Below, piece after piece: positions 1 to 12,247 of a DNA stretch of 64,000 nt; position 1 is the stretch's first letter; every line of letters begins with the position of its first letter. The notes below the pieces were generated by a model. The model was not told the DNA's origin and made no database searches. It saw only the letters and a program-made list of their open reading frames with translations. The translations under genes and the position numbers were made by a program. This DNA comes from Umbilicaria muhlenbergii (lineage: Eukaryota; Ascomycota; Lecanoromycetes; Umbilicariales; Umbilicariaceae). Location of the stretch: contig KK106983.1 of NCBI GenBank assembly GCA_000611775.1, positions 5,089,818 to 5,153,817 of the forward strand. Reading direction: 5' to 3'.

Positions 1-2203
1 GTCCGATGTCTGAAGCCACAGACATGTATGACACGGAGTTCGAGGACCTAAGCGATGCCGAGGACTATTCTGGCCGCAGAAGCGAAGAATCCGTAAGTGA
101 TACTTGATACTTCAACGTTGAACGGTTAATTGAATCTGCTCTCAGTTTGGGAAGCGAAGTGATACAACACTGTCTTCTTTCGATGAGTTGCGGACACCAA
201 ATTCAAACGCTTTCGATGGCTTCAACTTTCAGTTACAATCGCAAGACAAGTCGGATCCATCGAAGCCCGTCGAAGGCCCCAGTGGACCCCATCTATTCCG
301 CATATCGCAAGATACCACCGAAGATGTCGACTTCTATCTTTCCATGTCTCCGCCGCTTTCGCCTGAGGATCGCAAGGCAGAGCCCTCTGTTCCCGCACAC
401 ACGTATCAGCCATCGAGTGTAGACGACCGGCCTCCCAGTGGCGTTCCTTTGAGTGCATGGACGCCGCGAGAAGTTGCCAGTTGGATGCGAACATCAGGCT
501 TCGAAGACTCCATTATCGACAAGTTTAGCAGGAATGATATCTCCGGTGCGATTCTAATGGACTTGCAGTTCGATGACCTGAAGGAGTTGGGCGTCCAGTC
601 GTTTGGCCAACGTCACTGTCTTTGGAACGAAATCCGGGTGTTAAGGGGAAGCAGCCCAACTGTGCCCTCGACTCCTGCCGACGATGCTTGCGACTCACCC
701 ATGGCTGCACCCAAGGTCCCGCCTCGGGAGCAACGTCTAAAAGATTGCTCTAACCCGAGCACTCCCGAAGACGACCAAGGCAGATCACCAACTTTAGGAC
801 GACGGCGAGCTCGAAGAGCTCGAATGGCAAACGATGTGATCTCCCCAGCTGAGTCCGCATCTATCGTTGCCATCGAGCAGCTTCTACCCAAGCCCCATAT
901 GTGCTCTAAAGGAGAGAACTGCCCAAAATGGCAAAGGCAACAGAGAAAATTAGCGAAGATCGCAAAAGAGTTCCCTATCGAAATCGAGCAGCTGGGTGAT
1001 GTTCTAGCCTCCCCATCTGATGTGGCTGCGCGACCAACCTCCGAAGCTGTACCATCAGTTGTTGCATCCTCCGACGTTCTTGGTCCGGCTCAGCTCCCAG
1101 CACTTCGTCTTGACGAGAACGTTCTCCGTGTCATTCAAACACGTGATCCTCAGGAGAATGTCCGCCAATTTCTCAACTTCCAGCATATGGAGCAGCCGGT
1201 CGAGCAAACATCTCCACTCGAGATGTTCCCTCCCCTATCTCTCCCTGGGTGCACTCCGGCTCCGCACAGCAATCTGAGAAGCTTACCGAAGCTGACAATC
1301 CCTTCCGGGCCACCAACTACCGCTGCCTTCTCTCCGAACCGTACTGCCGTTCCAACGACCTCGTTTAGACGTGGCACTCCGGTCAGCACGATGGAGTTTC
1401 AAGACCGCAACGCCGCCTTCGACCTCTACAGATTTGGCAGCCCAGCATCGGAAATGGACGTGCCCACTACAGCGATCCCGCTAGGACCTATTGCCAGGGA
1501 TGAGTCTCAATCCGTGCCTCCTGACATGCGATTCGGCGAGTCTCTCCAACGATCCGCCTCACGACACGGCCACCGTCCCCAGCCAAGCTTCTCCACGGCA
1601 AGACCCCAGACCACAAGCAACGTGGAGCGATCCGCCTCGGTCCGGAGTCGCCACTGTCTACCCAACTTCGCCATGGCCCGCGTAGAAGAACACCGCACCC
1701 TATCGCCCGTCGTAGACAACTCGGAAGAACTCACCCCCACCAACGTCGAGAGCGTCGAAGGAGTCAACCACGCCGGCTGGATGAAGAAGCGCAAAACGAA
1801 AATGCTCCGCCACGAATGGCATGAGAACCACTTCCGCCTGAACGGCACCCGCCTTGCCATGCACAAAGACGCCGAAGCCATCGACGCCCTCGAATACATC
1901 GACGTCGACGACTACGCGGTCGCTTGCTCATCCCTAGGCTCCAACAAACTCGGCGCCGCCTTCAAATCCCTCAAGCTCAGCGGCAAGAAAAAGGAACACG
2001 GCGACGCCACGGCGTTCAGTTTCCAGCTCATCCCCGCCGCGGAGAAAAAGGGCATGCTCAGCGCCGCGACGGGCAAGACGCATCATTTTGCGGTCAAGAG
2101 CCGCGACGAGCGCATCGATTGGATGCGCGAGCTTATGCTGGCAAAAGCGCTCAAGCAGAAGGGCGATGGCTACGAAATCAATGTGAATGGCAACATGATC
2201 TAA
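1..2203 (+). CDS. SAM and PH domain polarity protein, Boi1/Boi2-like, 5' partial
   Basis: The gene enters from the left edge. Exon 1 covers 1-92, an intron with GTAAGT donor and CTCAG acceptor spans 93-145, and the last exon 146-2203 stays in frame. A SAM domain lies just after a proline-rich stretch (motif WTPREVASWM, near 435-650), and a PH domain closes the protein (motif AGWMKKRKTKML, from about 1770 to the stop). Fungal Boi proteins have the order SH3-SAM-PH and link Cdc42 and exocytosis at sites of polarised growth; the SH3 part would lie outside the window. That role is known for the family and inferred here. The middle is serine- and proline-rich and unlikely to fold. The final 500 bases switch from a C-rich to a G-rich coding strand. 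Confidence 0.85.
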
Positions 2204-3486
2204 GCAAATCTTTTCCTATAGTCGTTTACAAAATCTCTCCTTTATCATGTTTACGGACATATATACGATACCACTGTTTACGGATCCCGGGCGGACTTTT
2301 GCATAGCGAATTTTGGGCAAGGCATAGCGAGTCGGCGATGGAGTCTTTCCTTTTGTGGGCTTGTTTTTTACAACTTCTCGTTTTACAAATGCGCTGTCAT
2401 GCGCAGAGACTGGCTCTCACGATACCCCCAATTTTCATGTAGATACTTTTAGCTAGGGGCGAAATGAGACGACTGTCACGAACGAGCGTACTCTACCAAA
2501 AATCCTCCACCGTTGATAACGTGATACATTTACCAGCCTCCCGTTTAGATTCGATAAACGTGATGCAGCGATCCACCCCCCGTTGAATCCGTTGATCGAT
2601 GCAAACGTGACTCAGAGCATCCCACCCACATCCCACACGCTCTATACGCGCAGAAGCGCAGGTCGTACGGCAGACTGGGACCTGCATAATTCCCGCAGGC
2701 CAGCGCTTAGAAATTCGGGTTGATCGGTCTAGACGGGACGCAAGCACTTTGTCGGTATGAACTGGGACGCAAGCACTTTATCGAGTTTTATAAGCGCGCC
2801 TGACAAAGAACGGCGCAGGCCACCCGGTCGGGGCCGATTGTTCCTGCATGGCATTGCATGGAATCAATGCACATCAAGTCAATGAACTTCTGCATTGGTG
2901 AGATTGGTAAGGGAGAGCTAGCTTGATGGAAAGGCTGCCCTCCACAATGGGGCCGGCTGGTGGTTGTTGTTCTGGAAGTGGCTGGGCCCGTGACGGGAGG
3001 CGAACGGGAACTGAGTGGCGGTTTTGAGGTGAAGAACCCTAGGGTTCTTGCATCCTTGGCCGTGGATCATTGACGGAAAGATCGTTATAGGTTAGGTAAA
3101 AGGGATAGTGCAGGTGATCGATTATCTGCACACTGCAACCCCCTTTCGAGTTACTTTTCGATGCTGGCATGCGAGAAGGAAGGGAGGGGACGGGCCCGTT
3201 AGGGGAGGCCGGTTTGGGTGGGCCCAGGGTTGTTCGAGAACTGCCGTTGGACTCGATCGTGGGCCTGCCAGCGTGCAGCTGCTTTCGAAGTTCTCTTTAA
3301 GTGCGTGCATCAATGAGAACCTTGTACATGGTTGTGAAGTACTTCGGAACTGGCAGCACTGCAGATTGGATGCACGAAAAGCCCTTGGATTCGGCAGGTG
3401 AGTCGTGCACAGCTGGTAGGGTTAAGATTGCCGGTGTATTACGGGCCGTATTGAGAAATGCACCGAATTGAGATAATTAGGGGCCT
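2204..3486. other. Intergenic region, no gene seen
   Basis: This 1.28-kb gap lies between the ends of two convergent genes and should hold both 3' UTRs. Short open frames on both strands show no domain, no consistent splice structure and no protein-like composition. I see no repeat of note. Confidence 0.5.
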
Positions 3487-4746
3487 TTAGGTGGTACTAT
3501 CGTTCTTCGATAGTAAAGCTTCGGAAAGCTCACGGACTTTCTGTAAAAACCTTTCGGCGTCGGTGAGGGTGTTAGTATCGGGCCAGAAAATGATGACATG
3601 ATTGTCAAGGGGGTAAAGGGCATACAAGTAGAGGATGAGAACCTAAGCTCACGCATGACGAACCGTTCTCTTCCATGCTTTCCTAGACACTGCTCGGTAA
3701 AGACAAAGGACTCGATATCTCTGAGTTCCACAGTGTGCTCGTTCTTTCTTCGACAAATCCGTCCAGTGCGCGCATTTTGTTAGTGATGAATATTGTCAAG
3801 GCTGGAATTAGGTCAGGACAACGAGCTTTCAGCCTGTATTCCTTCGAACCTTCATCCTGAAGAGTTAGTAACGGATAAGCATGACCGCAGCCGTCCAATC
3901 TCTCCCCGACGTATTTCCTTCGCTCCTCAAATAAAAGTTCAGCTCCGAATTCACAAATACAAATCCCCTCGAAGTCTTGTTCGAGATACTTTAGTGACAT
4001 GAAACTGCATTGAAAAAGGACCACTTTCTCCCATGTAGTAAACTTGAGGTTAGCCCAGAGAACCACAGTAGCTCGGTTTGTAGACCATCGACGAAACAAG
4101 AGTGCATCTCCTACTCTGTGGATGCGGAGCTCTCTCGGTGAAAACCACCTGGCATCTTGACGAAGACCAGCAACAGTTGACCCAGTTCCCGGCTCCAGGA
4201 CACTCCAATAACACATCCGTGGCCGCTGCCCGAAAAGGTGAAGTCCGGCCATCATCTCATTGTCAGGGGAGAGCTCAACAAGTCTGCTTCGATTGCCATA
4301 AGACTTCATCTCATCAACCGCCACCTTTGAGCAGTACGCACCCCTATCCCACGAGGAGCTGAGATCAGTCAGCAAAAGAGGCAAAGACACAATATTAGAG
4401 TAGTACTATAAAATCCAGCATACCATTCGCCGTCCTGCCAACTGTTAGTTTCTGACAGGTCATCGTTGAACAAATAGCTGAAACAGTGTGGTAATGTCAC
4501 TACGTCGAAGACATCGGTTACTTCATTGCTCTTAGCTCGCAAATGCCAGGATTATGCCTTCCTTATGAGGCATCTTATCTGTCTAGCAGCCTGCCGCTCA
4601 ATATCTTCCTTAGGGATCTGCCAAAGTGACTTTGAGGATCCTCGCGCACGATAGGCTCGATGTGTGAATCGTGTAGTCAGTATGTATTCCTTCATTGAAA
4701 AGCATATCGACCGATGAGTCAAGCGTCTCAGCTTGTAGGCACGCAA
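3487..4746 (-). pseudogene. Conserved-looking hypothetical gene with one in-frame stop
   Basis: Three exons fit: 4746-4424, 4358-3689 and 3642-3487, with introns 4423-4359 (GTATGC...CTCAG) and 3688-3643 (GTCTAG...CTTAG). Phases agree and the last exon gives a natural end, reading NHVIIFWPDTNTLTDAERFL before the stop region. Exon 1 is open except for a TAA at 4554-4552. Coding-like sequence continues in the same frame on both sides, so the gene is either a recent pseudogene (CAA to TAA would be one C-to-T change) or has an unrecognised splice here. No family is recognised. The protein would be about 380 residues, with no signal peptide or membrane segment. The alternative is a functional gene that starts downstream of the stop. 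Confidence 0.45.
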
Positions 4747-4946
4747 TGGACCGGGTGAATGACGAACTTTCGCGGTTTGCTTGCCTTATTGAATCAAGAT
4801 CCCGGATTCACAAGATCGGAAGACTCATATCGGGGGCTCTAAGAGTTTCCGAAAACTGCCTCCACTGTGTCCCGGACATCCCCATTTTCCTTCCTAAACT
4901 CCTGGATAACGGCAATCTCATCAACCTTCCTACACATGAGATCAAC

Positions 4947-5471
4947 ATGGCGCCTATCGAGAAGCGGCACGACCACAAAAAAGTCTGCATCCCCACGATA
5001 ATGCTCGCCGTGGTCCTTCCCAGTGTCCTCATCTTAAGCGCATTTCTCGTCAAGTGGTTAGTCCGAAGGAAACCTCAGAGGGAAGTGGTTGGCGGTGGCG
5101 GGCGTCTCACAGGCGGAGGACCTTGGCCCGGTATGCCTCCGCCAAATTTCGGCGATTTTGGTGGATCTGGAGGCAGAAACCTTGGAGGACCTTCTCGGCC
5201 TGTCAGATCTTCGTCCAAAACACGTGGGTTGGGACCCATATCTCCACGAAGACCGTCGTCATACGGGAGACCTCCATCACGGCCTCCATCGGCTGCCAAG
5301 CGTCCGTTACGGTCTCCTTCGGCCGGCAGACCTCCATCACGGCCATGTCCATCGGGGAGAACTCCGTCTCGAACCCCATCTAGAAGAGGATCACACGCTG
5401 GAAGCTCGAGAGACCACGAAAGAGACAGAATTTCGCCGAACTCGATGTACAAGGGAGGACCTAGTCCGTGA
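4947..5471 (+). CDS. Small single-pass membrane protein with Ser/Pro/Arg/Gly-rich tail
   Basis: A single-exon frame of 174 residues. I chose the ATG at 4947 because a strong membrane segment (about residues 17-36, including IMLAVVLPSVLILSAFLVKW) follows it directly; the frame stays open to 4695 but that stretch is not hydrophobic or domain-like. After the segment comes VRRK, then a low-complexity tail rich in Gly, Pro, Ser and Arg with loosely repeated RPPSRPPS-type units. Positive residues after the segment suggest a cytosolic tail. Function is unknown. Such Arg/Ser-rich tails can be phosphorylation targets, which is inference. It is divergent from the minus-strand gene that starts at 4746. 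Confidence 0.55.
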   Translation: MAPIEKRHDHKKVCIPTIMLAVVLPSVLILSAFLVKWLVRRKPQREVVGGGGRLTGGGPWPGMPPPNFGDFGGSGGRNLGGPSRPVRSSSKTRGLGPISPRRPSSYGRPPSRPPSAAKRPLRSPSAGRPPSRPCPSGRTPSRTPSRRGSHAGSSRDHERDRISPNSMYKGGPSP

Positions 5472-5810
5472 CCAAGGACATAAGCCCTCAGACATCTGAC
5501 TGTGAGCGGTGTGTGTGTGTTGGCGTTGGGATTGGAGAACATAGGCGTTTGTGCCGCATAGCATGGTGTCATAGCCGTGGCCATGGCTGCGATAACTTGC
5601 GAGCGTGCTCTTGTGAAGTTCTTTTTTGTTAGCGCTAGGCAGATATCCGTTAGAAGCTCCACGAAGAATTGCAACATATATCCTAGAGCAATATATGCTG
5701 TGTATCAGATCCTAATAAAGTTGACACGCAGAATATTCAGCCGGTTCTGTAATAGCTTGAAATCTTCAGCAAATAACCGTCGCTCAGGCAGTGTTCTGAT
5801 TACCCTACCA

Positions 5811-5840
5811 TACCCTGGCGCGGATCCTCGCGCTGGGGTA
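5811..5840. repeat. GC-rich imperfect palindrome (hairpin)
   Basis: Two arms can pair as TACCC-TG-GCGCG with CGCGC-TG-GGGTA around a six-base loop. The only unpaired steps are two T/G pairs, which could be products of C-to-T change in a once perfect palindrome. It sits in gene-poor DNA; its role is unknown. Confidence 0.6.
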
Positions 5841-6921
5841 GGGGAGAAATCTAGAGTAAGGAGAAGATGTGTAAGGCTGAGATATAAGACTGAACTGTAA
5901 GTAAGACTGAATGGACTCACTTACCCTACTTAGGTATAGAATGTCGCTTCTGATGCGCTGCATTAGCCTCATCTGTCAAAGATGGATCAAAGATGAATAG
6001 AAGAAGGATAGAAGATAGATAAGAGATGAGTAGAAGACAGCACTGTGAGATGAAAAAAATTCTCACATTAAAAGGCTAACTTCTCCGCAAAACTGGTGAA
6101 ATTATCAGCAGGCCTGGGCAAGGAGCCTGGCAAGGAGCCTGGGCAATGAGCATGGATGATGAGCAGTCATAACATGTGGCCGATCGCTCATCCTGTGGAG
6201 GCGCCTCAGCGGCTGCCCATCTCTTGGTGCCTTGGCTACTGCGTAGAATGGTATATTCGTCTTGATGACGTGCTCCGGATTCATCGGTGGAATCACTGAA
6301 ATGATGTTGGGGGCAATATGAAGAGACATGGAGGATATCGTGAGGTGGGTCAAGAAAAATAATTCTTCAGCAACAACAAGCCAAACTTTTTTGAGATTCT
6401 AGGAGTTGCTAGATCATATACTCTTTGAATTATCTGCAATTCTTGAGACTTCTCAATTTCATTCGACCGTGCCGCACCGCTTTGCAGGTAGACTACTCAT
6501 TTTGCTGTGAGAGCTTTTTTTAGCATCGCGTGGACGGACAGAAGAAGAATAGAAGACGGGCAGGAAGGATCACAAAAGACGGATAGAAGATGAATAGCAT
6601 ATGAATGATTTATGCTACAGAGTTGTGCAAATAAGAAAGCCGCAGTACACTTCTTCACAGAAGAGACAGGAAGGAACGTCCCTGAGATCTTCAGGGAGAA
6701 AACAGGAACCGCTCCCCAGTAGCAGGGACAATACGACAAGTAAGGTAGTGTTGCACCTAACCTAGCTGTGTGATGTGTAGAGTGATGACGGCCATCTTGG
6801 AATACCACCTTCTGTCTGCTTTACCCAACGCAAGCTCCGATCTCCCAGCCACTGAGCGTGAATGAGTAAGATAGAACCGTAGTCAAGACACGTCTATGAT
6901 GTGATTTTGGCCGAGATGAAA

Positions 6922-6967
6922 AAGAACTAGAGGTAGGAAGAGTGAAGAACTAGAGATAGGAAGAGTC
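6922..6967. repeat. 23-bp tandem duplication
   Basis: Two adjacent 23-base copies, 6922-6944 and 6945-6967, differ at two positions. The unit contains GAACTAGAGGTAGGAAGAGT and is purine-rich. No gene is affected. Confidence 0.7.
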
Positions 6968-9201
6968 AGGATAATCCAGAAAGCAAAGGTCGAATCTGTA
7001 CACCTGCGGCTTACCTCAGGCGACTTTTTCGCCAATACTTTTCTTAACGCTTTATGGTTAGTCGCCGCCCCCCTGCCAGGGTGAGCCGGCCGGCAGCACT
7101 TCGACTATAACAAACAGTATTCTGACTGAACTGTTGGACAACTCTACAACAAACCCAGGTGTAAAGAAGTATTCACCTATAAATACACAAAGTTGATAAA
7201 GTTTTTCGATTTCATAGCCAAAACTTTTCTGGTATATGTTATGATTGTGAAGTTAATTCTACTGTCAAGCGTGGAACAAAATTAGCTTAGCAGATTGTAA
7301 CACTGCTACAAAATTGTTTATTGTTCGATTGAATGTTTCAACTTTTTAAAAAGTGTTGGTTTGAGCTTCTCAAGTTCATATGTGATGATTTATTTAACAA
7401 CTTTCACTACTGTCAATCTCCTTGTTATCTTCTGGCTTACAAGTTCAGAATATGCAGGCGTGGTAGGGTCTTCCTAAGACTTGAGATGATACCTACTTTG
7501 ATTTGTAAAAAATAGTGGTGAAAAGTCACCGGGGGCATGCCGGTACAGCTGACTTCCAGGAAGTAGAGCAAAGAAGGAAAGCCTGTTCCCAAACATTTAG
7601 GGCAAACAACGTGAGTCATGACCATTTGGCTGCAGTGAGGCGAGTCTATATCAGGAGACCTCGAGTGGTTGGTGTAACTCTCCAAGCCACCAAGACGTCG
7701 GAGAATTAAGGTCCAACCTCCTACATCCTTACATTGTAAGTGGGTGCAATGAATGCGGCGTGATCGACCTGGCCCGGCACACCCGAACGAACAGACGTTC
7801 CTGACGCCTACTAACCGTTCTGCACCGCTCAACCACTGGTCATCGACAGACAAAACTCAAGAAACCCCAAGGCCTATGAAGAGCCATAACTGGGGCTGAA
7901 TCCGAGCAAACAGCCCCATGATCAACCGAAGGCGCTCGGGTGAGCAAGTCAAGAGGCTCTACGAGTACATACGCATCAAGGGTTCTTCAGCTCCCTCCCG
8001 CCGCCTATCCATTCGAAGGCCGCGAACGCACAAGCAGTCGCCGAGTGAGCCTCAGCGGCAACAATCGTCCCCACCCGACCTTTCACTCCTGAATGGCCAA
8101 CCAACCCGTCAGCCAGTTTCGGGATGGCGACAGCCGGTTCTATTAGCAGATCCATCACGCCGGAACCAAGTCAAAGAGCGTGAATGTGCGAACCCGCCGT
8201 CGGCAGCCCCCGACGGGCCCCTCCACTCGTAATCATACCAACGGTACATTCAAGCTTCGACGCTGGGATAGGTTCCTCCTACTGAACCACGCCCTTCTCC
8301 AAGGGGGCCATAACAAGCTACAAGCTCGGCTAGAAAGTTGATTGGCCGTCGAAGCAGGCGCTTACACAGCTAATGATAGCAATCCAATCCGTCCCATCAG
8401 CGCCGAGTATTTGGTGTTCGGTCGTCTGCTTTAGCTTGGAAAGAGGTGGGCGCTTAAAGCCTGCAAGGACCCAGGTTGACGGGTCGCACCAACGTTAGCG
8501 CCATGCCGCTTTTCCCACGCCATTCGGTTCTTGTTGGCCGGTTTGACAGGGAGAACTGGATGTGTGGGCTGTCACACTGCGGGTCCCGTACATGATCTTG
8601 GTGCTTCGGACAAGGAAGCTGCATCACGATCTACGATTTGGAGCTATATTTACCGCTTTGCTAGGCGCGGATGCAAGCATGGATCTGAAGATCCGTAGAT
8701 TTGACGGCTCTTGTGCGTTGTTTACCAATGGTATGAAACATGGGCATAGCAGGAGTATCCCGGCCTCCAGTCCATGTACCCAGCTCCTGAACGCCTGTTG
8801 ATAACACGTAAACAAGATCCAAAACCGGTTGATCCCAAAGCACGTTGCCCAACATGATTTCCGACGCCGAATTCTCCAACCCCAGAAGGTTTCCGTGATA
8901 TCGTGCTTATCCCGTTGCGTAAGTACAGTACTCTGCCCGTAATGAGGCCTCCGCTTTCTAGGCGACTAGCGCCAGAGTCGCAGGCTCGTTACCGGGTGTT
9001 TGTGTAATTCGTCGAAGGAGAGAAGGTCATGATGCTTGATGCGGAAGGATGTATGTGGATATAGAAGCAATGCGGTTCTTAGCGAAGAGGCTGGTTCGTA
9101 GGAAAAGTAGGCGTCGCGTAGCGAGGAGTAGGATGTCGTAGACCGTGGAACAGAAGCGTGAAAGCGATAGAATCCAAGAGGTAATAGTGGCTTGTGCAAG
9201 T

Positions 9202-10023
9202 CTAGTCGACCCTTTTCCGTTTGCCCTTTGGCGCGGGTTCGAGATCGACAGGAGTTCGAGTGTATGTGACTGTCCTTGTGACTACCTGCCGGACACTGAC
9301 TGGCCGATGACACCCGGTGCGAGGTGAGTCGAAGTAGCGGGTCTTTCCGTCAAGACCCCAATCTGCCGGAGAGAACGGAGAGCGGATGGCGGAGCTCTTG
9401 GGAGAATCGGTTGCCGGGGAGTACACTGGTGACTGAGGGATGCGCAGGCGTCGGAGCGCGGTGGGAGTACGGGCTGACGAAGGGCGTAGAAATGGTGAGG
9501 GAGGGACTATGGGGGCAGATGCACTCTTGTGGGCGTCGCAGCTGCATGAACAGTTGCTGCCTGCACTGGAGGGCTGAGATGTAGGAGTGTTCTTGCCAGA
9601 GGACCCTTCGAAGAAGCTGCTGGTGGTGCTGTTGGTGGCAAGAGGACTCGCGACAGCGGGCGAGAGGGCTTTGAGGAAGTCGGTGTACGCTGTGGGAGGG
9701 GTGATGGGTGTTTTAATATCCTCTTGCTTTATGTAGTCAGCCCAGCCCGGCAACGGACTCCTAGGTAGCTCCGACGGAAGAGTCGCCGACAGAGGAGTTG
9801 CCGACAGAGGAGTCTTGAGGGCAGGAAGACTTGGCTTCGGTGATGCTGAAGGCATTGCTGCTGACGATGACCTTCCGTAACGAGAGACGGGGTCCAGTGA
9901 GTGACTTGGAGGCAGTCGGACGGTGATGCCTTTGGGCACTGGTAAGCCGTAGGAGCAGCAAGAAGACAAAGACGGCGGGCGCAACGTGAACTTATGAGAG
10001 GCAAGGGTAGGGCAAAGGCACAC
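9202..10023 (-). CDS. Conserved-looking hypothetical Ser/Pro-rich protein
   Basis: The frame from 10023 to the TAG at 9204-9202 is protein-like throughout. The first in-frame ATG is at 9855-9853 (217 residues). The sequence upstream (GLPVPKGITVRLPPS) also looks coding, so an unplaced upstream exon is likely and the 5' end is uncertain. Recognisable blocks are PLPGWADYIKQEDIKTP, a cysteine cluster (NCSCSCDAH), and a C-terminal block SVRQVVTRTVTYTRTP followed by a basic end KGKRKRVD that could act as a nuclear localisation signal. No known domain is recognised. The rest is rich in Ser, Pro, Thr and Ala and probably disordered. Confidence 0.6.
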   Translation of the reverse strand: MCLCPTLASHKFTLRPPSLSSCCSYGLPVPKGITVRLPPSHSLDPVSRYGRSSSAAMPSASPKPSLPALKTPLSATPLSATLPSELPRSPLPGWADYIKQEDIKTPITPPTAYTDFLKALSPAVASPLATNSTTSSFFEGSSGKNTPTSQPSSAGSNCSCSCDAHKSASAPIVPPSPFLRPSSARTPTALRRLRIPQSPVYSPATDSPKSSAIRSPFSPADWGLDGKTRYFDSPRTGCHRPVSVRQVVTRTVTYTRTPVDLEPAPKGKRKRVD

Positions 10024-12247
10024 ACCTGGGGACTACTGTGAGACCAGCTCACAGTGGTAAGTCCAGCTGCAAGAGCTATGTATACACGCGGGCGCGTAGG
10101 GTAATCCGCTGGCTGCAGCAACAAAGTATTTTTCTCAAACACGACGAAATATTGTTACGGCGGCAGTGTAAGTGATGCAACTTTAGCAGCGACTTATACC
10201 AGTACTGGGAAGGTCGCTGGCTGGGGTTCGACCCGAAGATGAGTTGCGACAAGGGGGTAGCCTAACAGAATGGCAGGCTTGTGGAAAGGCGTGGATTTGA
10301 CTGGCTGACGCTCGGGCTAATCGAGTGATCGTGGAGCGAGGAAGGTGATTCGTGCCTCGTCCTTGCAGCTCAGCAACAGGCCAACACTGTCCAACTGCGA
10401 CCTGCGATTCGACCACTAGGACTGTTGGAGACAGACGGAAGGACGGAAGGACGGCCTATTGCCGTCAATGGGTTGCACTTTCACACGTGTGAAGCAAGGA
10501 TACCGGTGGTACGTACTGTTGCCGAGTGGTGCCAGCAATAATGATGAGGCTGTGGAGAAGGTGCGGGTACCCACGTTGGTTTGATGTCGAGGCACTTGCA
10601 CGGGAAGAGAACCAGGCAGCTTAAGGAATGGGCTCGGGCGCTTCAGATTACGCACAGTAACTGAAGTCACTGATTGCACAAGTATCTCTGAGAAGGAGGA
10701 TTGTTGGGTATTGGCCTGATCTATTATACCCTCTCAAAGCGACCAGCGACTCGCCGGTCATAATAGATTCTCGCGCGGCTTGAAGATGCAAGTTGGGAGA
10801 CAAACAATTATTGCTCGAAACACTGTACTGCTTCTACATGTCTACGAATAAGGATGCTTCTGCGTCTTCAAAGGCTGGCCTCATGGGAGCGCGCGCTGTC
10901 CCGTGAGCGGCTACCATATCGAGTCGGCGGCTCTACAGGCCTGTACCATCGCACTCGTCAATACTCTGCAGCGACTGGCTTGCAGCGATGAATCTGCCCA
11001 TTATGGAATTGAGTTTGTTGTGATTCTGGTTCAACGAATCGTATGCCAGTACATCTCCCCGAACTTGGGAGCGCCTCTGCAAGAATCGGGAGTTTCTAAG
11101 TCGTTCGTGGATGCTCCACGTCCAATGAACGGAGCCAGCTTTGGTAGACTGAGGTACATCTCTATATATTGGAGAACTTTGCAGCAGTCGAGGTAAAACC
11201 TATACCACAATGTGCACCTCACGTAACAACGCCCCTTCTGCTTTGCAAATCCCTGATACGCAAGCTCATATATGAACTGACAGCAGGCAAGTTGTGAGTG
11301 GAGGGTCAAAAGGTAGGTGGGTGCTGAGCGCCAAGACGTAACAAAAGCTCCTAGTTAGTAGATACCATGTGTGGTTCTAACCGGCGACCTGCGTCGGAAG
11401 ACAGTGTAGCAATACTTGGTGGTTAGTGGCGAGCGGCCCACAAGATTTTTGGAAGGACCTTGCTGTAGAGAGCGGACAAGGGTAAGAGCAAGTACCGTTG
11501 TCCCTTGAGAAGTACCGTCAACGTCCTAGACACCTGGCCGGGTAAAGTAATAACGTGGTTATCAAGTCCAAAGCTTCCCAAGTATAAAGCGACTTGGATC
11601 AGGTCCAGGGTATGTAGAAGGTCCTCGCATCTTGATTGGGGGTAGAACTATGTAGAAAGCACTTGGTAGCCCTCTAGGTAACGTTTCTCACTTGTTGCAT
11701 AGATGTAGAATCGTTGTACTATCCGCGGATTGGGTATCAGTCCCGCACTATCTTCATCTGAGATAGAAGAAAAATTTAGATCAGAGCGTACAAAAAGCAT
11801 ATTGACAAAACAGATGGTCGAAAAATGATATCGATCACCGGAACGATAATAGGGAAACATGGAAGTTGAAGAGAAAACCTGTCCAGGCCTCAAACAACAC
11901 ATGGTACACTCAGGGCCAGAGTCAGCGTTCAACCGCGCCGGTGGTCAATGACCTATCATTGAGAAAACTTTTTCCGTTATTATAAGCTCTTCCGCTTTTG
12001 AACATGTGATAACAGATGAGAGATGTGATCCATGTGACTAAACGTAAGTGCCCGGCAGACCTTTCCAACCTACCAAAACCAGGGCGTCCGGCAGGAATGG
12101 GTGGCGCTTCCGACCGAGCGACGTCTGCTCATGTCCACCGATATATGTTTCGCTCCTGGGGACAAGAAGCTGCTGATACGGCTGTACTGCCCAGGCCTTC
12201 GCGCACCGTAACCTGGATAGATACCATTGAAACCGGTAGAAGATCAA
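10024..12247. other. Intergenic region, no supported gene
   Basis: Several frames of 70-100 codons occur on both strands (for example minus 10679-10416 and plus 10903-11196), but none shows a domain, a splice-consistent partner or convincing composition. The first few hundred bases probably hold the promoter and possibly a first exon of the minus-strand gene that ends at 9202. Confidence 0.45.

Larger units (their letters stand above)
5472..9201. other. Gene-poor, partly AT-rich region with short repeats
   Basis: This 3.7-kb stretch has no frame I can support as a gene. It holds a GC-rich hairpin at 5811-5840, purine-rich tracts near 5990-6040 and 6530-6600 that resemble the 11-bp minisatellite unit at 29.1 kb, a 23-bp tandem duplication at 6922-6967 and an AT-rich block at about 7100-7530. 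Frames on both strands between 7.4 and 8.9 kb look like chance. The AT-rich block may be an eroded repeat, but no transposase or reverse transcriptase motif can be read. Confidence 0.5.

Noticed and set aside
10215-10235. GGTTCGACCC, resembling a tRNA B box
   Set aside because: No A box at the right distance and no acceptor stem can be paired around it.
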